A stretch of 64,000 nucleotides of DNA from Oceanospirillaceae bacterium (GCA_013215505.1 JABSQZ010000017.1:82651-146650); one strand, 5' to 3'; positions 16,653 through 26,802 are shown, counted from the stretch's first letter. Numbers and translations: made by a program. The notes: a model not told the origin generated them from the sequence alone.

Positions 16653-17576
16653 ATGTTCAGTTTTATTGTACGGCGTATCTTTTCTTCGATACCAACCATG
16701 CTTATCCTAATTCTTATCTCTTTTGCTTTAATGCGCTTTGCCCCGGGCAGCCCATTTTCGACCGAAAGAGGTTTACCACCCGAAGTCCTTGCCAACCTGG
16801 AAGCCAAATACGGTTTGAACTTACCTTGGTTTGAACAGCTATTCACCTATATTAAAAACATCCTGTTCCACTTTGATTTTGGTCCCTCTTTTAAATATAA
16901 AGATATCTCAGTCAACGAGATTCTGGCCCAGGGCTTCCCTGTTACTTTGACTTATGGTCTCTGGTCATTTGTGGTCGCCGTTACTGTCGGTATCCCGCTG
17001 GGAATTATCGCCGCTATCCGCCATAACACGGCGCTTGATTACGCCGCTGTCGGTATCACTATAGGTGCCCAGGTACTGCCTAACTTCGTGATGGCACCGA
17101 TATTAGTGATTATATTCAGCCTGTGGCTGGAATGGCTCCCAGGAGGCGGTTGGAATGGTGGACAGTGGCAATACGTAATTCTGCCGGTGATTGCCCTCTC
17201 TACCAGTTATATGGCCAGCATCGCCCGTATTGCTCGCTCTTCAATGCTGGAAGTGCTGCACTCTAACTTTATCCGCACCGCCAAGGCCAAGGGCCTGCCG
17301 ATGCGTAACATAATATTACGCCATGCACTTAAACCCGCACTGCTACCGGTAGTGACTTATCTCGGCCCCGCTTTTGTCGGCATGATCACCGGGTCTGTCG
17401 TCATAGATATGTACTTCAGTACCGGCGGTATGGGTCAGTTCTTTGTCGATGCAGCACTGAGTCGCGATTATTCACTACTGATGGGTGTCACCATATTATT
17501 TGGTGTTATGACCATATTATTCAACGCGGTTGTCGACATAGCCTACGCCTGGCTTGACCCTAAGATTAGATTGTAA
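16653..17576 (+). CDS. oppB: Oligopeptide ABC transporter permease OppB
   Basis: An inner-membrane permease of 307 residues, very similar to E. coli OppB. Matches include LMRFAPGSPF, ERGLPPEVLANLEAKYGL, DFGPSFKYKD, LPGGGWNGG and the EAA loop region FIRTAKAKGLPMRNIILRHA, followed by the closing ITILFN-type span and DPKIRL. I start it at the ATG at 16653 (MFSFIVRRIFSSIP), which aligns with the E. coli N-terminus; an upstream in-frame TTG at 16626 would add nine residues. oppC follows 12 bases downstream. Confidence 0.93.
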   Translation: MFSFIVRRIFSSIPTMLILILISFALMRFAPGSPFSTERGLPPEVLANLEAKYGLNLPWFEQLFTYIKNILFHFDFGPSFKYKDISVNEILAQGFPVTLTYGLWSFVVAVTVGIPLGIIAAIRHNTALDYAAVGITIGAQVLPNFVMAPILVIIFSLWLEWLPGGGWNGGQWQYVILPVIALSTSYMASIARIARSSMLEVLHSNFIRTAKAKGLPMRNIILRHALKPALLPVVTYLGPAFVGMITGSVVIDMYFSTGGMGQFFVDAALSRDYSLLMGVTILFGVMTILFNAVVDIAYAWLDPKIRL

Positions 17577-17588
17577 GAGAGCAGACAA

Positions 17589-18518
17589 ATGTTAGTAAAC
17601 AAAAAGAAAATGGAGTCAATGGCTGACAGCATGTCAAGCCATGCTCCCATTGAAGGCCGGTCCCTGTGGCAAGACGCTATGGGCCGATTTATGCACAATA
17701 AGGCCGCCCTGATCAGTCTGATTGTATTAGTTACTATGATTGCAACTTCCTTCATTGGGCCCTATTTAAGCCCCTGGGATTTTGAATCTATCGACTGGGC
17801 ACTGTTGGGTAACGCAGCCGAGATGGGTGCCCCCTCGATTGAGAACGGTCACTACTTCGGCACTGACGATTTAGGGCGCGATCAATTCGCCCGGGTCATG
17901 GTCGGTACGCAGATTTCACTGATGGTCGGTATTGTAGGTACAGCAGTAGCCGTTGTCGTGGGGGTACTTTACGGTGCCATCTCCGGCTATTTTGGTGGCC
18001 GCCTGGATAACGTGATGATGCGCTTTGTCGATATCTTGATGTCTATTCCCTACATGTTCATTTTGATCATCTTATTTGTGATGTTTGGACGCTCTATCTA
18101 CCTGTTATTTATCGGTCTGGGACTTTTCTCCTGGATGGATATGGCACGTATTGTACGCGGACAGACTCTGGCGATAAAACATAAGGAATATATAGAGGCG
18201 GCGGTAGCTGCTGGAGTCAGCGATTTCAAAATTATTCTAAAACATATTGTCCCAAACTTGCTGGGGATAGTGGTTGTTTACACTTCACTGTTAATTCCCG
18301 GGCTGATTCTGACGGAGAGCTTCATCTCTTTCTTGGGACTGGGCATACAAGAACCCCTGACTTCCTGGGGTGCATTGATCAATGACGGTGCTAAAACCAT
18401 TCAGTACGGTACTTTATGGCAGTTGCTATTCCCACTGGCTTTCTTTGTTACAGGCCTATTTTGTTTCTTTTTTATTGGCGATGGTTTGCGTGACGCATTC
18501 GATCCTAAAGATCGCTAG
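17589..18518 (+). CDS. oppC: Oligopeptide ABC transporter permease OppC
   Basis: The second inner-membrane permease, 309 residues. After an N-terminal cytosolic stretch, WQDAMGRFMHNKAALISLIV leads into the first span. HYFGTDDLGRDQFARVM is the family signature, and YIEAAVAAGVSDFKIILKHI is the EAA loop that contacts the ATPase. About six spans are predicted, and the end GDGLRDAFDPKDR is typical. It lies 12 bases after oppB and 9 bases before the ATPase gene. Confidence 0.93.
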   Translation: MLVNKKKMESMADSMSSHAPIEGRSLWQDAMGRFMHNKAALISLIVLVTMIATSFIGPYLSPWDFESIDWALLGNAAEMGAPSIENGHYFGTDDLGRDQFARVMVGTQISLMVGIVGTAVAVVVGVLYGAISGYFGGRLDNVMMRFVDILMSIPYMFILIILFVMFGRSIYLLFIGLGLFSWMDMARIVRGQTLAIKHKEYIEAAVAAGVSDFKIILKHIVPNLLGIVVVYTSLLIPGLILTESFISFLGLGIQEPLTSWGALINDGAKTIQYGTLWQLLFPLAFFVTGLFCFFFIGDGLRDAFDPKDR

Positions 18519-18527
18519 GGGAATCTC

Positions 18528-20369
18528 ATGACAGATCTGATAAAACCTATATTTAGTGTAGATGATTTAAAAATTACTTTTTCCACCCAGGACGGGGATG
18601 TAGAAGCCGTTAAAGGCGTTAACTTCCACATCAATCCCGGTGAATGTGTCGGTATCGTTGGCGAGAGTGGCTCCGGAAAAAGCCAGACATTTATGGCCGC
18701 TATGGGCCTGCTGGCCGATAATGGCACGGCCACTGGCCAGATTAATTTCCAGGATCACAATCTGCTGGAACTTAGTACCGCCCAGTTGAACCATGTTCGC
18801 GGCAAAAACATGTCAATGATCTTCCAGGATCCACTGACCTCTCTGACACCGCACATGACGATTTTGCAACAGATGCGCGAAGTGGTTAAGTTGCACATGC
18901 AGATGAGCCAAAAAGACACTGACGCTATGTGTCGCCAGTGGATAGACCGAGTGCGCATAGCCGAGGCAGAGCGGCGCTTAAATCAGTATCCACATGAACT
19001 TTCCGGTGGCATGCGTCAGCGGGTAATGATTGCTATGTCGATGCTCTGTGACCCGTCGCTATTGATCGCCGATGAACCTACGACTGCTTTGGATGTTACA
19101 GTACAAGCCGAAATTCTCGATCTGATGGACGAGTTGAAGCGCGAAAAAGGCACCGCCATTGCCCTGATCACCCATGATATGGGTGTAGTAGCGCGTATGT
19201 GTGACCGCATTCACGTGATGCGTCACGGCCAGTATGTTGAAGAGGGGGGAGTAGAAGATATTTTCTATAACCCGCAGCACGCCTATACCAAAATGCTACT
19301 GGATTCGATGCCGCGCATCGATAATCCGGACAAGACTTCTCACCATAAATTGAAGCCTATTGATCAGCAAACGTCCGCTGAAAACTTCCTGGAAGTCGAC
19401 GATGTTAAAGTGCATTTCGATATCAAGATTAATGGTGGCCTGTGGCCTAAAACAGTACCGTTAAAAGCGGTCGACGGAGTCAGTTTCAAGCTTCGCCCCG
19501 GTGAGACATTAGGTATAGTCGGTGAGAGCGGCTGCGGAAAATCAACCTTGGCCCGCGCCGTACTGCAACTGATACCACCCACTGATGGAACCGTCACTTG
19601 GCTGGGTAAGCCTCTCAATGGCCTGAGCAGAGCGCAGTTAAAGGATAAGCGCAAAGACCTGCAAATAGTTTTCCAGGACCCGCTGGCCAGTTTAGATCCG
19701 CGTATGACTATCTCTGACTCAATCAGAGAGCCACTAGTGACATTCGCCTCACATATGTCTCGCAAAGAGATGCAAGAGCAAGTGCTGCAGATGATGGATA
19801 AAGTTGGTCTGGAACGTAACATGATCAATCGCTATCCCCATGAACTATCTGGTGGTCAGAATCAGCGAGTGGGTATTGCCCGCGCTATGATCATGAAGCC
19901 CAAGTTAGTGATCTGTGACGAAGCGGTATCGGCACTGGATGTCTCTGTACAGGCACAGATCATCGAATTACTGATGGATCTGCAGGAAGAGTTTAAACTA
20001 TCACTACTGTTTATCTCTCACGATTTAGCCGTAGTACGAGAAGTATCGCATCGGATAATGGTATTGTATTTGGGACGTGTGGTAGAGATGGCAGAATCAA
20101 AAGACATCTATGCCAACCCAATGCACCCTTATACTAAGCAGCTGATTTCGGCGGTACCTGTGCCAGATCCTAAGATCGAACGCGCCCGTAAGTCGATCAA
20201 GATTCCGGGCGAGTTGCCCTCGCCGATGGATCCAACTGCCAAGCTTAAATTCATGCCCTCCAAGCTTAGAGCCGGAGAGACAAATTACATTCCCAAGTTG
20301 ATAGAACACAACCCGGGACATTTTGTCGCCGAGCACGATAGCCTAACTGACCTGCAAGCGACCGGTTAA
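18528..20369 (+). CDS. oppDF: Fused OppD-OppF oligopeptide transporter ATPase
   Basis: A 613-residue protein with two complete ABC ATPase domains that energise OppBC. Domain 1 (about 1-270, OppD-like) has Walker A GESGSGKSQ, signature LSGGMRQRV and Walker B LLIADEPTTALD. Domain 2 (about 285-560, OppF-like) has GESGCGKST, LSGGQNQRVGIARA and LVICDEAVSALD. In E. coli OppD and OppF are separate proteins of about 335 residues each; here each half is a little shorter and one gene serves both. A terminator follows the stop. Confidence 0.92.
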   Translation: MTDLIKPIFSVDDLKITFSTQDGDVEAVKGVNFHINPGECVGIVGESGSGKSQTFMAAMGLLADNGTATGQINFQDHNLLELSTAQLNHVRGKNMSMIFQDPLTSLTPHMTILQQMREVVKLHMQMSQKDTDAMCRQWIDRVRIAEAERRLNQYPHELSGGMRQRVMIAMSMLCDPSLLIADEPTTALDVTVQAEILDLMDELKREKGTAIALITHDMGVVARMCDRIHVMRHGQYVEEGGVEDIFYNPQHAYTKMLLDSMPRIDNPDKTSHHKLKPIDQQTSAENFLEVDDVKVHFDIKINGGLWPKTVPLKAVDGVSFKLRPGETLGIVGESGCGKSTLARAVLQLIPPTDGTVTWLGKPLNGLSRAQLKDKRKDLQIVFQDPLASLDPRMTISDSIREPLVTFASHMSRKEMQEQVLQMMDKVGLERNMINRYPHELSGGQNQRVGIARAMIMKPKLVICDEAVSALDVSVQAQIIELLMDLQEEFKLSLLFISHDLAVVREVSHRIMVLYLGRVVEMAESKDIYANPMHPYTKQLISAVPVPDPKIERARKSIKIPGELPSPMDPTAKLKFMPSKLRAGETNYIPKLIEHNPGHFVAEHDSLTDLQATG

Positions 20370-20385
20370 CCCCGAGCAAACAATA

Positions 20386-20415
20386 AGCCCTGCATTTGAT
20401 GCGGGGCTTTTTTTT
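20386..20415 (+). terminator. Terminator of the opp operon
   Basis: Stem AGCCCTGCA (20386-20394) and TGCGGGGCT (20400-20408) with one G-T pair and a five-base loop, followed by a run of eight T. It lies 16 bases after the oppDF stop. Confidence 0.9.
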
Positions 20416-20607
20416 GAGCAAAGTTTAGGTTTTTTTCCCTGAGCTGGGCATTGCCAAAAATCGCTGCATGCAACATAAACTACTGTGGGAAATCTGCTGC
20501 AAATATAAGCCATGCCAATCCTTGAAGAACAATGCAAATAACCCTAAAATATTTGCCCGATATTGTTTTCTTTTGCACCTCACACAAAATTCAAGGCGAC
20601 TACATCC

Positions 20608-21498
20608 ATGCTCGATCTAATCAAGATTTTTTGTAAAACCGTCGAGCTTGGCAGTTTCTCAAAAACCGCTGAATTACTAAAAATGGCCCCCTCATCGGTC
20701 GCCAGAAGCATCGATAACTTAGAGCGACAATTGCAAGTCACTTTATTTAAACGCAGCACCCGGTCATTGATCTTGACCGATCAGGGTCAGAGTTATTACG
20801 CCGGCGCAGAAAATTTATTGCTGCGGTCTGAGCAGCTAATCGCCGAGGTCAGAAACCAGCAGCACAATCCTCAGGGACTGATTAAGGTTTCGGTGTTTGA
20901 AAGTTTTGGCAGACTGTTTTTATGTCGCTATATGAGTGAGTTTTTAACCCTTTATCCGCGCATAAAAATTGAATTAAACTTCGACAATCACAACGTAGAT
21001 TTGAGTCGCGATGCCATAGATCTGGCGATCAGAATTGGTCACCCTCAGGACTCCAGTCTAAGAGCCCGCAAGTTATTAACCAACACGACCTGTATCTGCG
21101 CAAGTCCCGCGTATTGGCAACAGCACCGAGCACCAGACACCGCCATTGAACTTACTGAGCACAATTGCCTGCTATTAAACCCACACAGACAAAAGAACTA
21201 CTGGCACTTTATTTATGCAGGGGAACAGAGCAAAGTGCTGATTAACGGAAATTTAAGCGCCCGTGGTGGTAGCGCTTTACTGGCTGCAGCATTAGATGGG
21301 CTAGGGGTAGTGCAGCTTTCAACCTGGCTGCTGAACCCCTACATTGAATCCGGGGAACTAATACCCGTATTGCAACAGTGGCAGCCATCGTTGACCCAGC
21401 AGGGCAGCGGCGAAATCTTCGCCCTCTACCACAGCGACTACCTGAAACCAGGAGTCAGACTCCTCATAGATTTCCTGCTAGAAAAGCTACAGAGCTAA
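20608..21498 (+). CDS. LysR-family transcriptional regulator
   Basis: A 296-residue regulator with an N-terminal winged helix (LDLIKIFCKTVELGSFSKTA and then AELLKMAPSSVARSIDNLE) and a type 2 periplasmic-binding-protein-like effector domain from about residue 90. ATG at 20608 aligns with the usual LysR start; a TTG at 20563 would add 15 residues. It most resembles the large DsdC/AaeR-like 'TauR/CrgA' type group with the VFESFGRLFLCRY turn. It follows the opp operon after its terminator and has no divergent target gene, so its regulon is unknown. Confidence 0.85.
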   Translation: MLDLIKIFCKTVELGSFSKTAELLKMAPSSVARSIDNLERQLQVTLFKRSTRSLILTDQGQSYYAGAENLLLRSEQLIAEVRNQQHNPQGLIKVSVFESFGRLFLCRYMSEFLTLYPRIKIELNFDNHNVDLSRDAIDLAIRIGHPQDSSLRARKLLTNTTCICASPAYWQQHRAPDTAIELTEHNCLLLNPHRQKNYWHFIYAGEQSKVLINGNLSARGGSALLAAALDGLGVVQLSTWLLNPYIESGELIPVLQQWQPSLTQQGSGEIFALYHSDYLKPGVRLLIDFLLEKLQS

Positions 21499-21538
21499 CT
21501 TCCAACTTCCAACTTCCGACTTACGACTTACAACTTGC
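21497..21538. repeat. Heptanucleotide tandem repeat (RACTTNC)
   Basis: Six consecutive 7-base units: AACTTCC three times, GACTTAC twice and AACTTGC, then a partial GACT. They begin at the stop codon of the LysR gene and fill the gap to the convergent chemoreceptor gene. Units differ only at positions 1 and 6, so this is a degenerate minisatellite-like array. Confidence 0.8.
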
Positions 21539-21548
21539 GACTGGTATT

Positions 21549-23504
21549 TCAAACCTTAAACTGATTTAAGATGCCGTTTAACCGCACTATTGAACTGGCC
21601 GATTGCTCACTGGTCTTGGCACTTTGATCGGAGATCTCGGCACTACGCTGACTCAAGGCATATACAGTTGTGACTTTTTCACTGACTTGATTAGTCACTT
21701 GCGACTGTTCATTACAAGCAGAGGCCACTGATGACATAGTCTCTTTTAATTGTAGCAGCGACTGTTCTATTTCAGTGAAACTGTTTTGTGTATCTATGAC
21801 GTGATCTTTATTAATTTGGGCACTCTTTAAACTGCTCTCAATGGTGCTAACTGCGCGGTCAGATTCAGCCTGTAAATTGGTAATAATAGTTTCTATTTCC
21901 TGAGCCGACCCCTGAGTTCTGTTTGCCAGTGAGCGCACTTCATCTGCTACTACGGCGAAACCCCTGCCCGCCTCACCCGCTCTGGCTGCCTCTATAGCGG
22001 CATTCAATGCCAGCAAATTGGTTTGCTGAGTCATGCTTTTAATAACCCCGATCACTCCTCCAATAGCTGTGGCTTCTTTGGCCAAGTTGCCAATGACCTC
22101 GTGGGTCATATTGATATCTATGTGCAGTTGCTCAACTGACTCCACACTGGAATGAGATGACTTAATGCCACTGTTAACTGAGTCATTTGCTGTGTTAACT
22201 ATGTCATTGGAAGCCGCTGTATCGACCGAAATATCTTTGGCGCTGGCTGATAACTCTTCAATAGATACTGAGATAGAATTGGTTTCTCCCAACTGCTGCT
22301 CCAGAGCTGCCTTAGATTCCACCGCCATAGTGACATTAGAGTTAGCATAACCTTCCACTTCAGATGAAGAGCGCTGCGAGTTGGCAACTAAGTTTTGAAT
22401 TTGCTCTATAAAGGTATTAAAACTGTTGGCTAATTGACCAATTTCATCCCGCGAATTCAACTCTACCCGCTTAGTGAGATCCCCGTCGCCGTCGGATATA
22501 TCCACTAGTCTGTCTAATAACTGTCGCAAGCCTTTAGTAATATTGTCACCGATGAACCAGATAATTGAGAGGCTGGCGACAATGATAGCCAGAATTACCA
22601 GCAAGCCATTTTGCCGTAAGTTGGAAACAGTCTCTAAGGTATGACCTGCATCTTTATCTAAGCTTTTCCACTGGCTAAGGATTTGATTGAGCATCTTTTC
22701 ATTAATGCCCTGGGTCTGCTCAGAGATAACCGTATTGGTACTATCGATGCGCTTATTCATCGCTGCGATCTTAATGTACTCTTGCTCAAGCTGTTCTGTT
22801 AGCTCGCGCAATTGCTTTAGCGGGATAGACTTTTGCCTGGAGGCGATCTTTTTCATTTCTATTAGCTGGTAATAAATACCGGCAACTTCCAGCTCTGAGC
22901 GCTCCAGCAAAGTGGCTGATCCAGTGCTCAAATATAAGTTGAAATAGGCTCTGGAGGCCAATAGCTTTTGGGTGAGTCTCGAGGAAATAGACACCAGTTC
23001 AGAGTCGCTGTCTTTTATGGCGAACTCTGTTAAATCTACTGACATCTTTTCTAACAGGGGTCCTACCTGGTTATTGACTATACTGGCTGCGGTGAGCTTG
23101 TCATCAACTAGCGGGAACATTTGTGTTTCAATTAACTGCGTTAATTGGCTATTTGCAGTACTGAGTTCAGTCAGTAAACTCGCTTGCTGCTGGTCAGCTT
23201 CAGTTTTTGCCGCACTTAGCAACTGCTCGAACTCCACCCCCAGTTGGGTGAATTTAGTTTTTATCTGTTGGTTTGCCCGCAGCTGATAGTCTTTTTGCAG
23301 TTGATCTCTGACCGTAATGTTTTTTACCATCAATAGTGAGGAGCCGTTTTTTGCCTGATCAAAAATATAATTTTTTAACGCTTGGGTATTATTGATGGTG
23401 CTGGTTAAACCCAGGTAGAAGTAGCCGCTAAAACCCAGCAAGCACACCAACAAAATAGCATTACCGACACTGAGCTTTGCCTTAACGGATAAATTATTTA
23501 ACAT
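21549..23504 (-). CDS. Methyl-accepting chemotaxis protein
   Basis: A 651-residue transmembrane chemoreceptor. The first span is at about residues 10-32 and the second at about 300-322; between them lies a helix-rich periplasmic domain of about 265 residues, the size of helical bimodular (HBM) sensor domains. A HAMP region ([18 protein letters not shown]) is followed by the signalling domain with the hairpin tip [19 protein letters not shown] near residue 520. The ATG overlaps the stop of the upstream periplasmic-protein gene (TGATG), so synthesis is coupled. The ligand is unknown; no che genes lie nearby. Confidence 0.92.
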   Translation of the reverse strand: MLNNLSVKAKLSVGNAILLVCLLGFSGYFYLGLTSTINNTQALKNYIFDQAKNGSSLLMVKNITVRDQLQKDYQLRANQQIKTKFTQLGVEFEQLLSAAKTEADQQQASLLTELSTANSQLTQLIETQMFPLVDDKLTAASIVNNQVGPLLEKMSVDLTEFAIKDSDSELVSISSRLTQKLLASRAYFNLYLSTGSATLLERSELEVAGIYYQLIEMKKIASRQKSIPLKQLRELTEQLEQEYIKIAAMNKRIDSTNTVISEQTQGINEKMLNQILSQWKSLDKDAGHTLETVSNLRQNGLLVILAIIVASLSIIWFIGDNITKGLRQLLDRLVDISDGDGDLTKRVELNSRDEIGQLANSFNTFIEQIQNLVANSQRSSSEVEGYANSNVTMAVESKAALEQQLGETNSISVSIEELSASAKDISVDTAASNDIVNTANDSVNSGIKSSHSSVESVEQLHIDINMTHEVIGNLAKEATAIGGVIGVIKSMTQQTNLLALNAAIEAARAGEAGRGFAVVADEVRSLANRTQGSAQEIETIITNLQAESDRAVSTIESSLKSAQINKDHVIDTQNSFTEIEQSLLQLKETMSSVASACNEQSQVTNQVSEKVTTVYALSQRSAEISDQSAKTSEQSASSIVRLNGILNQFKV

Positions 23505-24400
23505 CAATTAGACCTCTTTTCTAATAGTATTTGCGCGCCTCTGTTAAGACGGACAATTTGCGCATAGACATCACTAGGACTAATTTTACCCTGTGGAATT
23601 TCCTGTCTGGTCATTGGCGCTATCTTTAATTTCAGGGTAATACGGGTTACATCGGCAATGACATTACCGGTTGCATCATAAGCATCTTCAGGTTTAATGT
23701 CGCCCACTGGGAATGCCGGTACCACTAAGGGCTTTAACTTTAACTTGCGCTCAATCAGCGCCAACTTATAGAGCAATTTAAACAGCTGAATAGTGACATC
23801 TTGCGGAGTTTTGTCGCTGACTGATTGCAAGCCTGGGAGCTGCATAGGTTTATTCATGCGCTCAGCTATAACGATCAAGCCCTGCTCTATCATCAGTGCA
23901 TTACGCATCACCGCAGCGGGGGCTACAGGCTTAACCAAAGCATCCATCAGATAGGAGGCACGCCAAATTTTTTGATAGACATCTGAAGCTGTTTTACTGG
24001 ATTTTGCCGGAGTTACTTGCGCCACAGTTAAATTCAATGACTGAACTATTTTTCCGATTTCCTGTTCGGCCTGATCAATGATAGCCAATACATTTTTTGA
24101 CTTAACTCTCTTGCTCGGCAATTTGGGGATTTGCAGTGCCGATAGATTGTTCTGCTGTTGGAATCGCTGAATCTTTTCTAACAGTTCCAGGCCTTTAGTG
24201 TAGGCATGCACGGGAGTTTTCCCCACTTGAATACCTGGAGTACGTGTTGGCGTATTAGGGGCGTAATGCATTTTCAACGCATCTAATTCGGCAATTACTA
24301 TGCGTACTTTATGATAGACATCGGAGATAGAGACGGCATAAGTTTGTAAAGGGAGTAACAACATCAAAAAAACGAAGAATATCTTTTGATAATTTTTCAT
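23504..24400 (-). CDS. Periplasmic repeat protein coupled to a chemoreceptor
   Basis: A 298-residue exported protein (signal peptide [20 protein letters not shown], cleavage near TYA). I recognise no family. The mature part is built of helix-forming units of about 35-45 residues joined by Pro-rich linkers: units begin ISDVYHKV (25), TPVHAYTKG (62), ASDVYQKI (136), TPQDVTIQL (near 200), KPEDAYDA (near 240) and SPSDVYAQI (near 278), with linkers such as IPKLPSK, LPGLQSV and VPAFPVG. AGAGG lies before the ATG. The direct coupling to the chemoreceptor gene suggests a periplasmic binding partner or accessory sensor. Confidence 0.7.
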   Translation of the reverse strand: MKNYQKIFFVFLMLLLPLQTYAVSISDVYHKVRIVIAELDALKMHYAPNTPTRTPGIQVGKTPVHAYTKGLELLEKIQRFQQQNNLSALQIPKLPSKRVKSKNVLAIIDQAEQEIGKIVQSLNLTVAQVTPAKSSKTASDVYQKIWRASYLMDALVKPVAPAAVMRNALMIEQGLIVIAERMNKPMQLPGLQSVSDKTPQDVTIQLFKLLYKLALIERKLKLKPLVVPAFPVGDIKPEDAYDATGNVIADVTRITLKLKIAPMTRQEIPQGKISPSDVYAQIVRLNRGAQILLEKRSN

Positions 24401-24866
24401 AAAACCTCTTGTTCGGCTAGTTGCTGTCGTCGCACACAGACATCCTCAATTGCTATCGGCACATTGTCGGAAAGTTATAGTGTATTCTAACTGCAGCCCA
24501 AAAATGCGTTAATATGTACTTGTTTCAGCTCAGTTTAAATCTATACACTAGCCACACTACTGCTAAATACTCACAAATTACTCCATTAATGTCAACAGCT
24601 TATAATAACAGAGGGGAAATAATATTCATTTTGAATTAAGTTTTTCGAATGGTTTTAGCAGAGAATGATATTTTGTTTTAATCATCATAGGCCTGGTGAA
24701 GCCCCCTCTAGCCAACAAACAATCTGATTAGCTTAAACACACTTTAATAGCTTTAACATGGGAAAAGTGCTGAAAGTGCTGAAAGTGCTGCTGACCTTGT
24801 CCATAGCCAACTCCCAGGGAAGATAAATATTATCTGAGAGAATTGGCGATAACAGATCTTTGAAAC
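24401..24866. other. Intergenic region upstream of the chemoreceptor pair
   Basis: About 466 bases without a supported gene. It must hold the promoter for the minus-strand periplasmic protein and chemoreceptor, and the 3' end of the META lipoprotein transcript. The only structure noted is a short tandem repeat at 24764-24790. Confidence 0.5.
24764..24790. repeat. Three perfect 9-base tandem copies of AAAGTGCTG
   Basis: AAAGTGCTG is repeated three times without change. The repeat lies in non-coding DNA between the chemoreceptor operon and the META lipoprotein gene. It is probably a simple slippage product. Confidence 0.85.
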
Positions 24867-25286
24867 CTACCGCTGAAGACTGATGACTGTCTGATCCTGC
24901 TCATCAGTCAGCAGCAATAAGTCATCTTTTAGTAGAAAATGCTCAACCTGTAAGATAGCATTGTTAAATGCCTGCTCATCCGCAGCTTGTGCTGGCGGGC
25001 AAGCCTTGCGTGTACTGGCTATCGGCGATAAATTCAGATGGTCTTTGAAAGGTCTATAACTGGCGTTAATAGCGTTACAGCCATTGTTGCCGGTCATGCT
25101 CCCATCAGCAGAGAAATGCATCACAGCAACGCTATTGTTGATCTTCCGGCCATCGATATCGAAGATTTTCCAGGAGTCGACTAAAGCATTATGCTGCTGT
25201 TTTACTGGGTTGACGCAGCCACTTAATATAAGCGCGCTAGCCAGCAGCAGTGAAAATTTAGTTATATTACTCTTCGACGACTGCAT
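24867..25286 (-). CDS. META-domain lipoprotein (HslJ-like)
   Basis: A 139-residue lipoprotein: basic start, hydrophobic stretch and the lipobox LSGC put the acylated Cys near residue 24. The mature part is one META domain, with the hallmark NNGCNAINASY and the second Cys in ASTRKACPP. META proteins such as HslJ are linked to envelope stress and novobiocin resistance in E. coli, but many are uncharacterised. GGGAG precedes the ATG. It is transcribed in the same direction as hglS upstream of it, 72 bases away. Confidence 0.82.
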   Translation of the reverse strand: MQSSKSNITKFSLLLASALILSGCVNPVKQQHNALVDSWKIFDIDGRKINNSVAVMHFSADGSMTGNNGCNAINASYRPFKDHLNLSPIASTRKACPPAQAADEQAFNNAILQVEHFLLKDDLLLLTDEQDQTVISLQR

Positions 25287-25358
25287 TAATTACTCCCGGT
25301 AAAATAAAAAATGCAGTATATCAAGAATCTTAATAACTGGGCAATAAACTAATACAAA

Positions 25359-26759
25359 TCAACCGTTAAAGACCTTAAGACAGTGATCTATAGAGGACTG
25401 CTGCATCTGCTGATAGAGCGCAAACTCATCGGCAACAGTTGCACCAAGGTCCGCTTCAAACTGTTGCTGATTTGGATTCTGGGTAAAATCCTGATCCCCC
25501 TGCTCACCTAAATTGGATTGAAAGATACCCGCGGCACTAACCGGCAGAAAATCTTCATAAGTAATGGGATCAAAGCGGACCAGCCCCCGTTGGACCAATT
25601 GCTCAATTTCGCAATCTTTTAGATTTTCATCAGCACTCTGGCCAGTGGTTAAACTATAGTTAAAATAGCCCAACCCCTGCTCGCGCATCTGTGCATAATC
25701 ATCGGGAAACTCTGCAAACACTTGTTGCGTATCAGCAAGATATTGGTCCTTGTTTGAACCGTCATGCAATGGCCGGGTTAAACTTCTGGCCTTCAGCAAC
25801 AGCTTATCGTACAAGTCCCGTCCCCTCTGGGTGAGTGCACAACCACGTTGTTCTATTTCTCCAAAGCGGGCAGCGTGGGCGATGCTCTGGTTAGATGGGT
25901 TGGCATCGGTAAACTGCACTTGCTCCTTAATCGCCAGAAAAGCAGTTTGGCGCAGTAATATAGGACAGTCGCGTTTTGGCGGCCCCTCTATCACTGCTTT
26001 GGCCACAGCTCCGGTAGTGTGTATCTGCGTTTGCATCTCATCAATATCCAGTGTTCTTGGGGTCAGGTGATTAATATGCGGACCTTTAAAAGACACAACA
26101 TCGGCAATCAGTGGGTGCTCGGCCAATAACTCTTTATATAAATCACTACTGATTGCCGCCTCGGTGTGCCAGCGGAACACATCCACGATAGACTCAATAA
26201 ACAGCACCGATTCACTCGCTGTTAAACCACCCTTTTGCTCGGCAATATCAACTAAATCACGTACTTTATCTGAGAATATATCCCTGGCTTCAAGTACTTG
26301 CTGCGCTTTATCGCGCAACTGCTGATTATCGATCAGCTCTAAACGCAACAGCGATGTGAATACTCTGAAGGGATTATTGCGTATTGACTGGGTCTGGACA
26401 GCACGAAAAGCGGTGGAGTGTACTGGAACGTTGGCCACACTGAGATCGTAATACCCGACCGGATACATGCCCATAATGGCAAAAATTCTGCGCATCATGG
26501 CTAGTTCACTGGCTTTGCCAAGGCGAATTGCCCCGTGGCGTTGATCGGAGAGTGTCTCGATATTCTCCACTTGCTGCAAACGTTGCTTTAACGCAGGATT
26601 GCTCTGCAATTGCCGGGCATTACTGTGGCTAACCAAATCTAACAGAGCACCATAAGCGGGAACTTCGCTGCGATACATGCTGGACATGGCACTGGAAAAC
26701 TGGCTGCGGATACTGTCTGCTGAGACCTGTTCAGGAGAGATAAATACGGCTTGGTTCAT
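25359..26759 (-). CDS. hglS: 2-oxoadipate dioxygenase/decarboxylase (YdcJ/HglS family)
   Basis: A 466-residue DUF1338 protein of the VOC-like fold. Family members in Pseudomonas (HglS) are non-haem iron enzymes that turn 2-oxoadipate into D-2-hydroxyglutarate in lysine breakdown. Matching features are QRHGAIRLG near residue 74-82 (metal His and substrate Arg), GPHINHLTPRTLDI near 226-239 (metal His) and RFGEIEQRG near 299-306 (metal Glu). Length equals the family norm. A LysR gene is divergently transcribed, with an inverted repeat between them. No other lysine-catabolic genes are in the window. Confidence 0.82.
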   Translation of the reverse strand: MNQAVFISPEQVSADSIRSQFSSAMSSMYRSEVPAYGALLDLVSHSNARQLQSNPALKQRLQQVENIETLSDQRHGAIRLGKASELAMMRRIFAIMGMYPVGYYDLSVANVPVHSTAFRAVQTQSIRNNPFRVFTSLLRLELIDNQQLRDKAQQVLEARDIFSDKVRDLVDIAEQKGGLTASESVLFIESIVDVFRWHTEAAISSDLYKELLAEHPLIADVVSFKGPHINHLTPRTLDIDEMQTQIHTTGAVAKAVIEGPPKRDCPILLRQTAFLAIKEQVQFTDANPSNQSIAHAARFGEIEQRGCALTQRGRDLYDKLLLKARSLTRPLHDGSNKDQYLADTQQVFAEFPDDYAQMREQGLGYFNYSLTTGQSADENLKDCEIEQLVQRGLVRFDPITYEDFLPVSAAGIFQSNLGEQGDQDFTQNPNQQQFEADLGATVADEFALYQQMQQSSIDHCLKVFNG

Positions 26760-26802
26760 TTTCTTTTGCGCTCACTTGTAAATACTGTTATTGGCTAACA
26801 AC

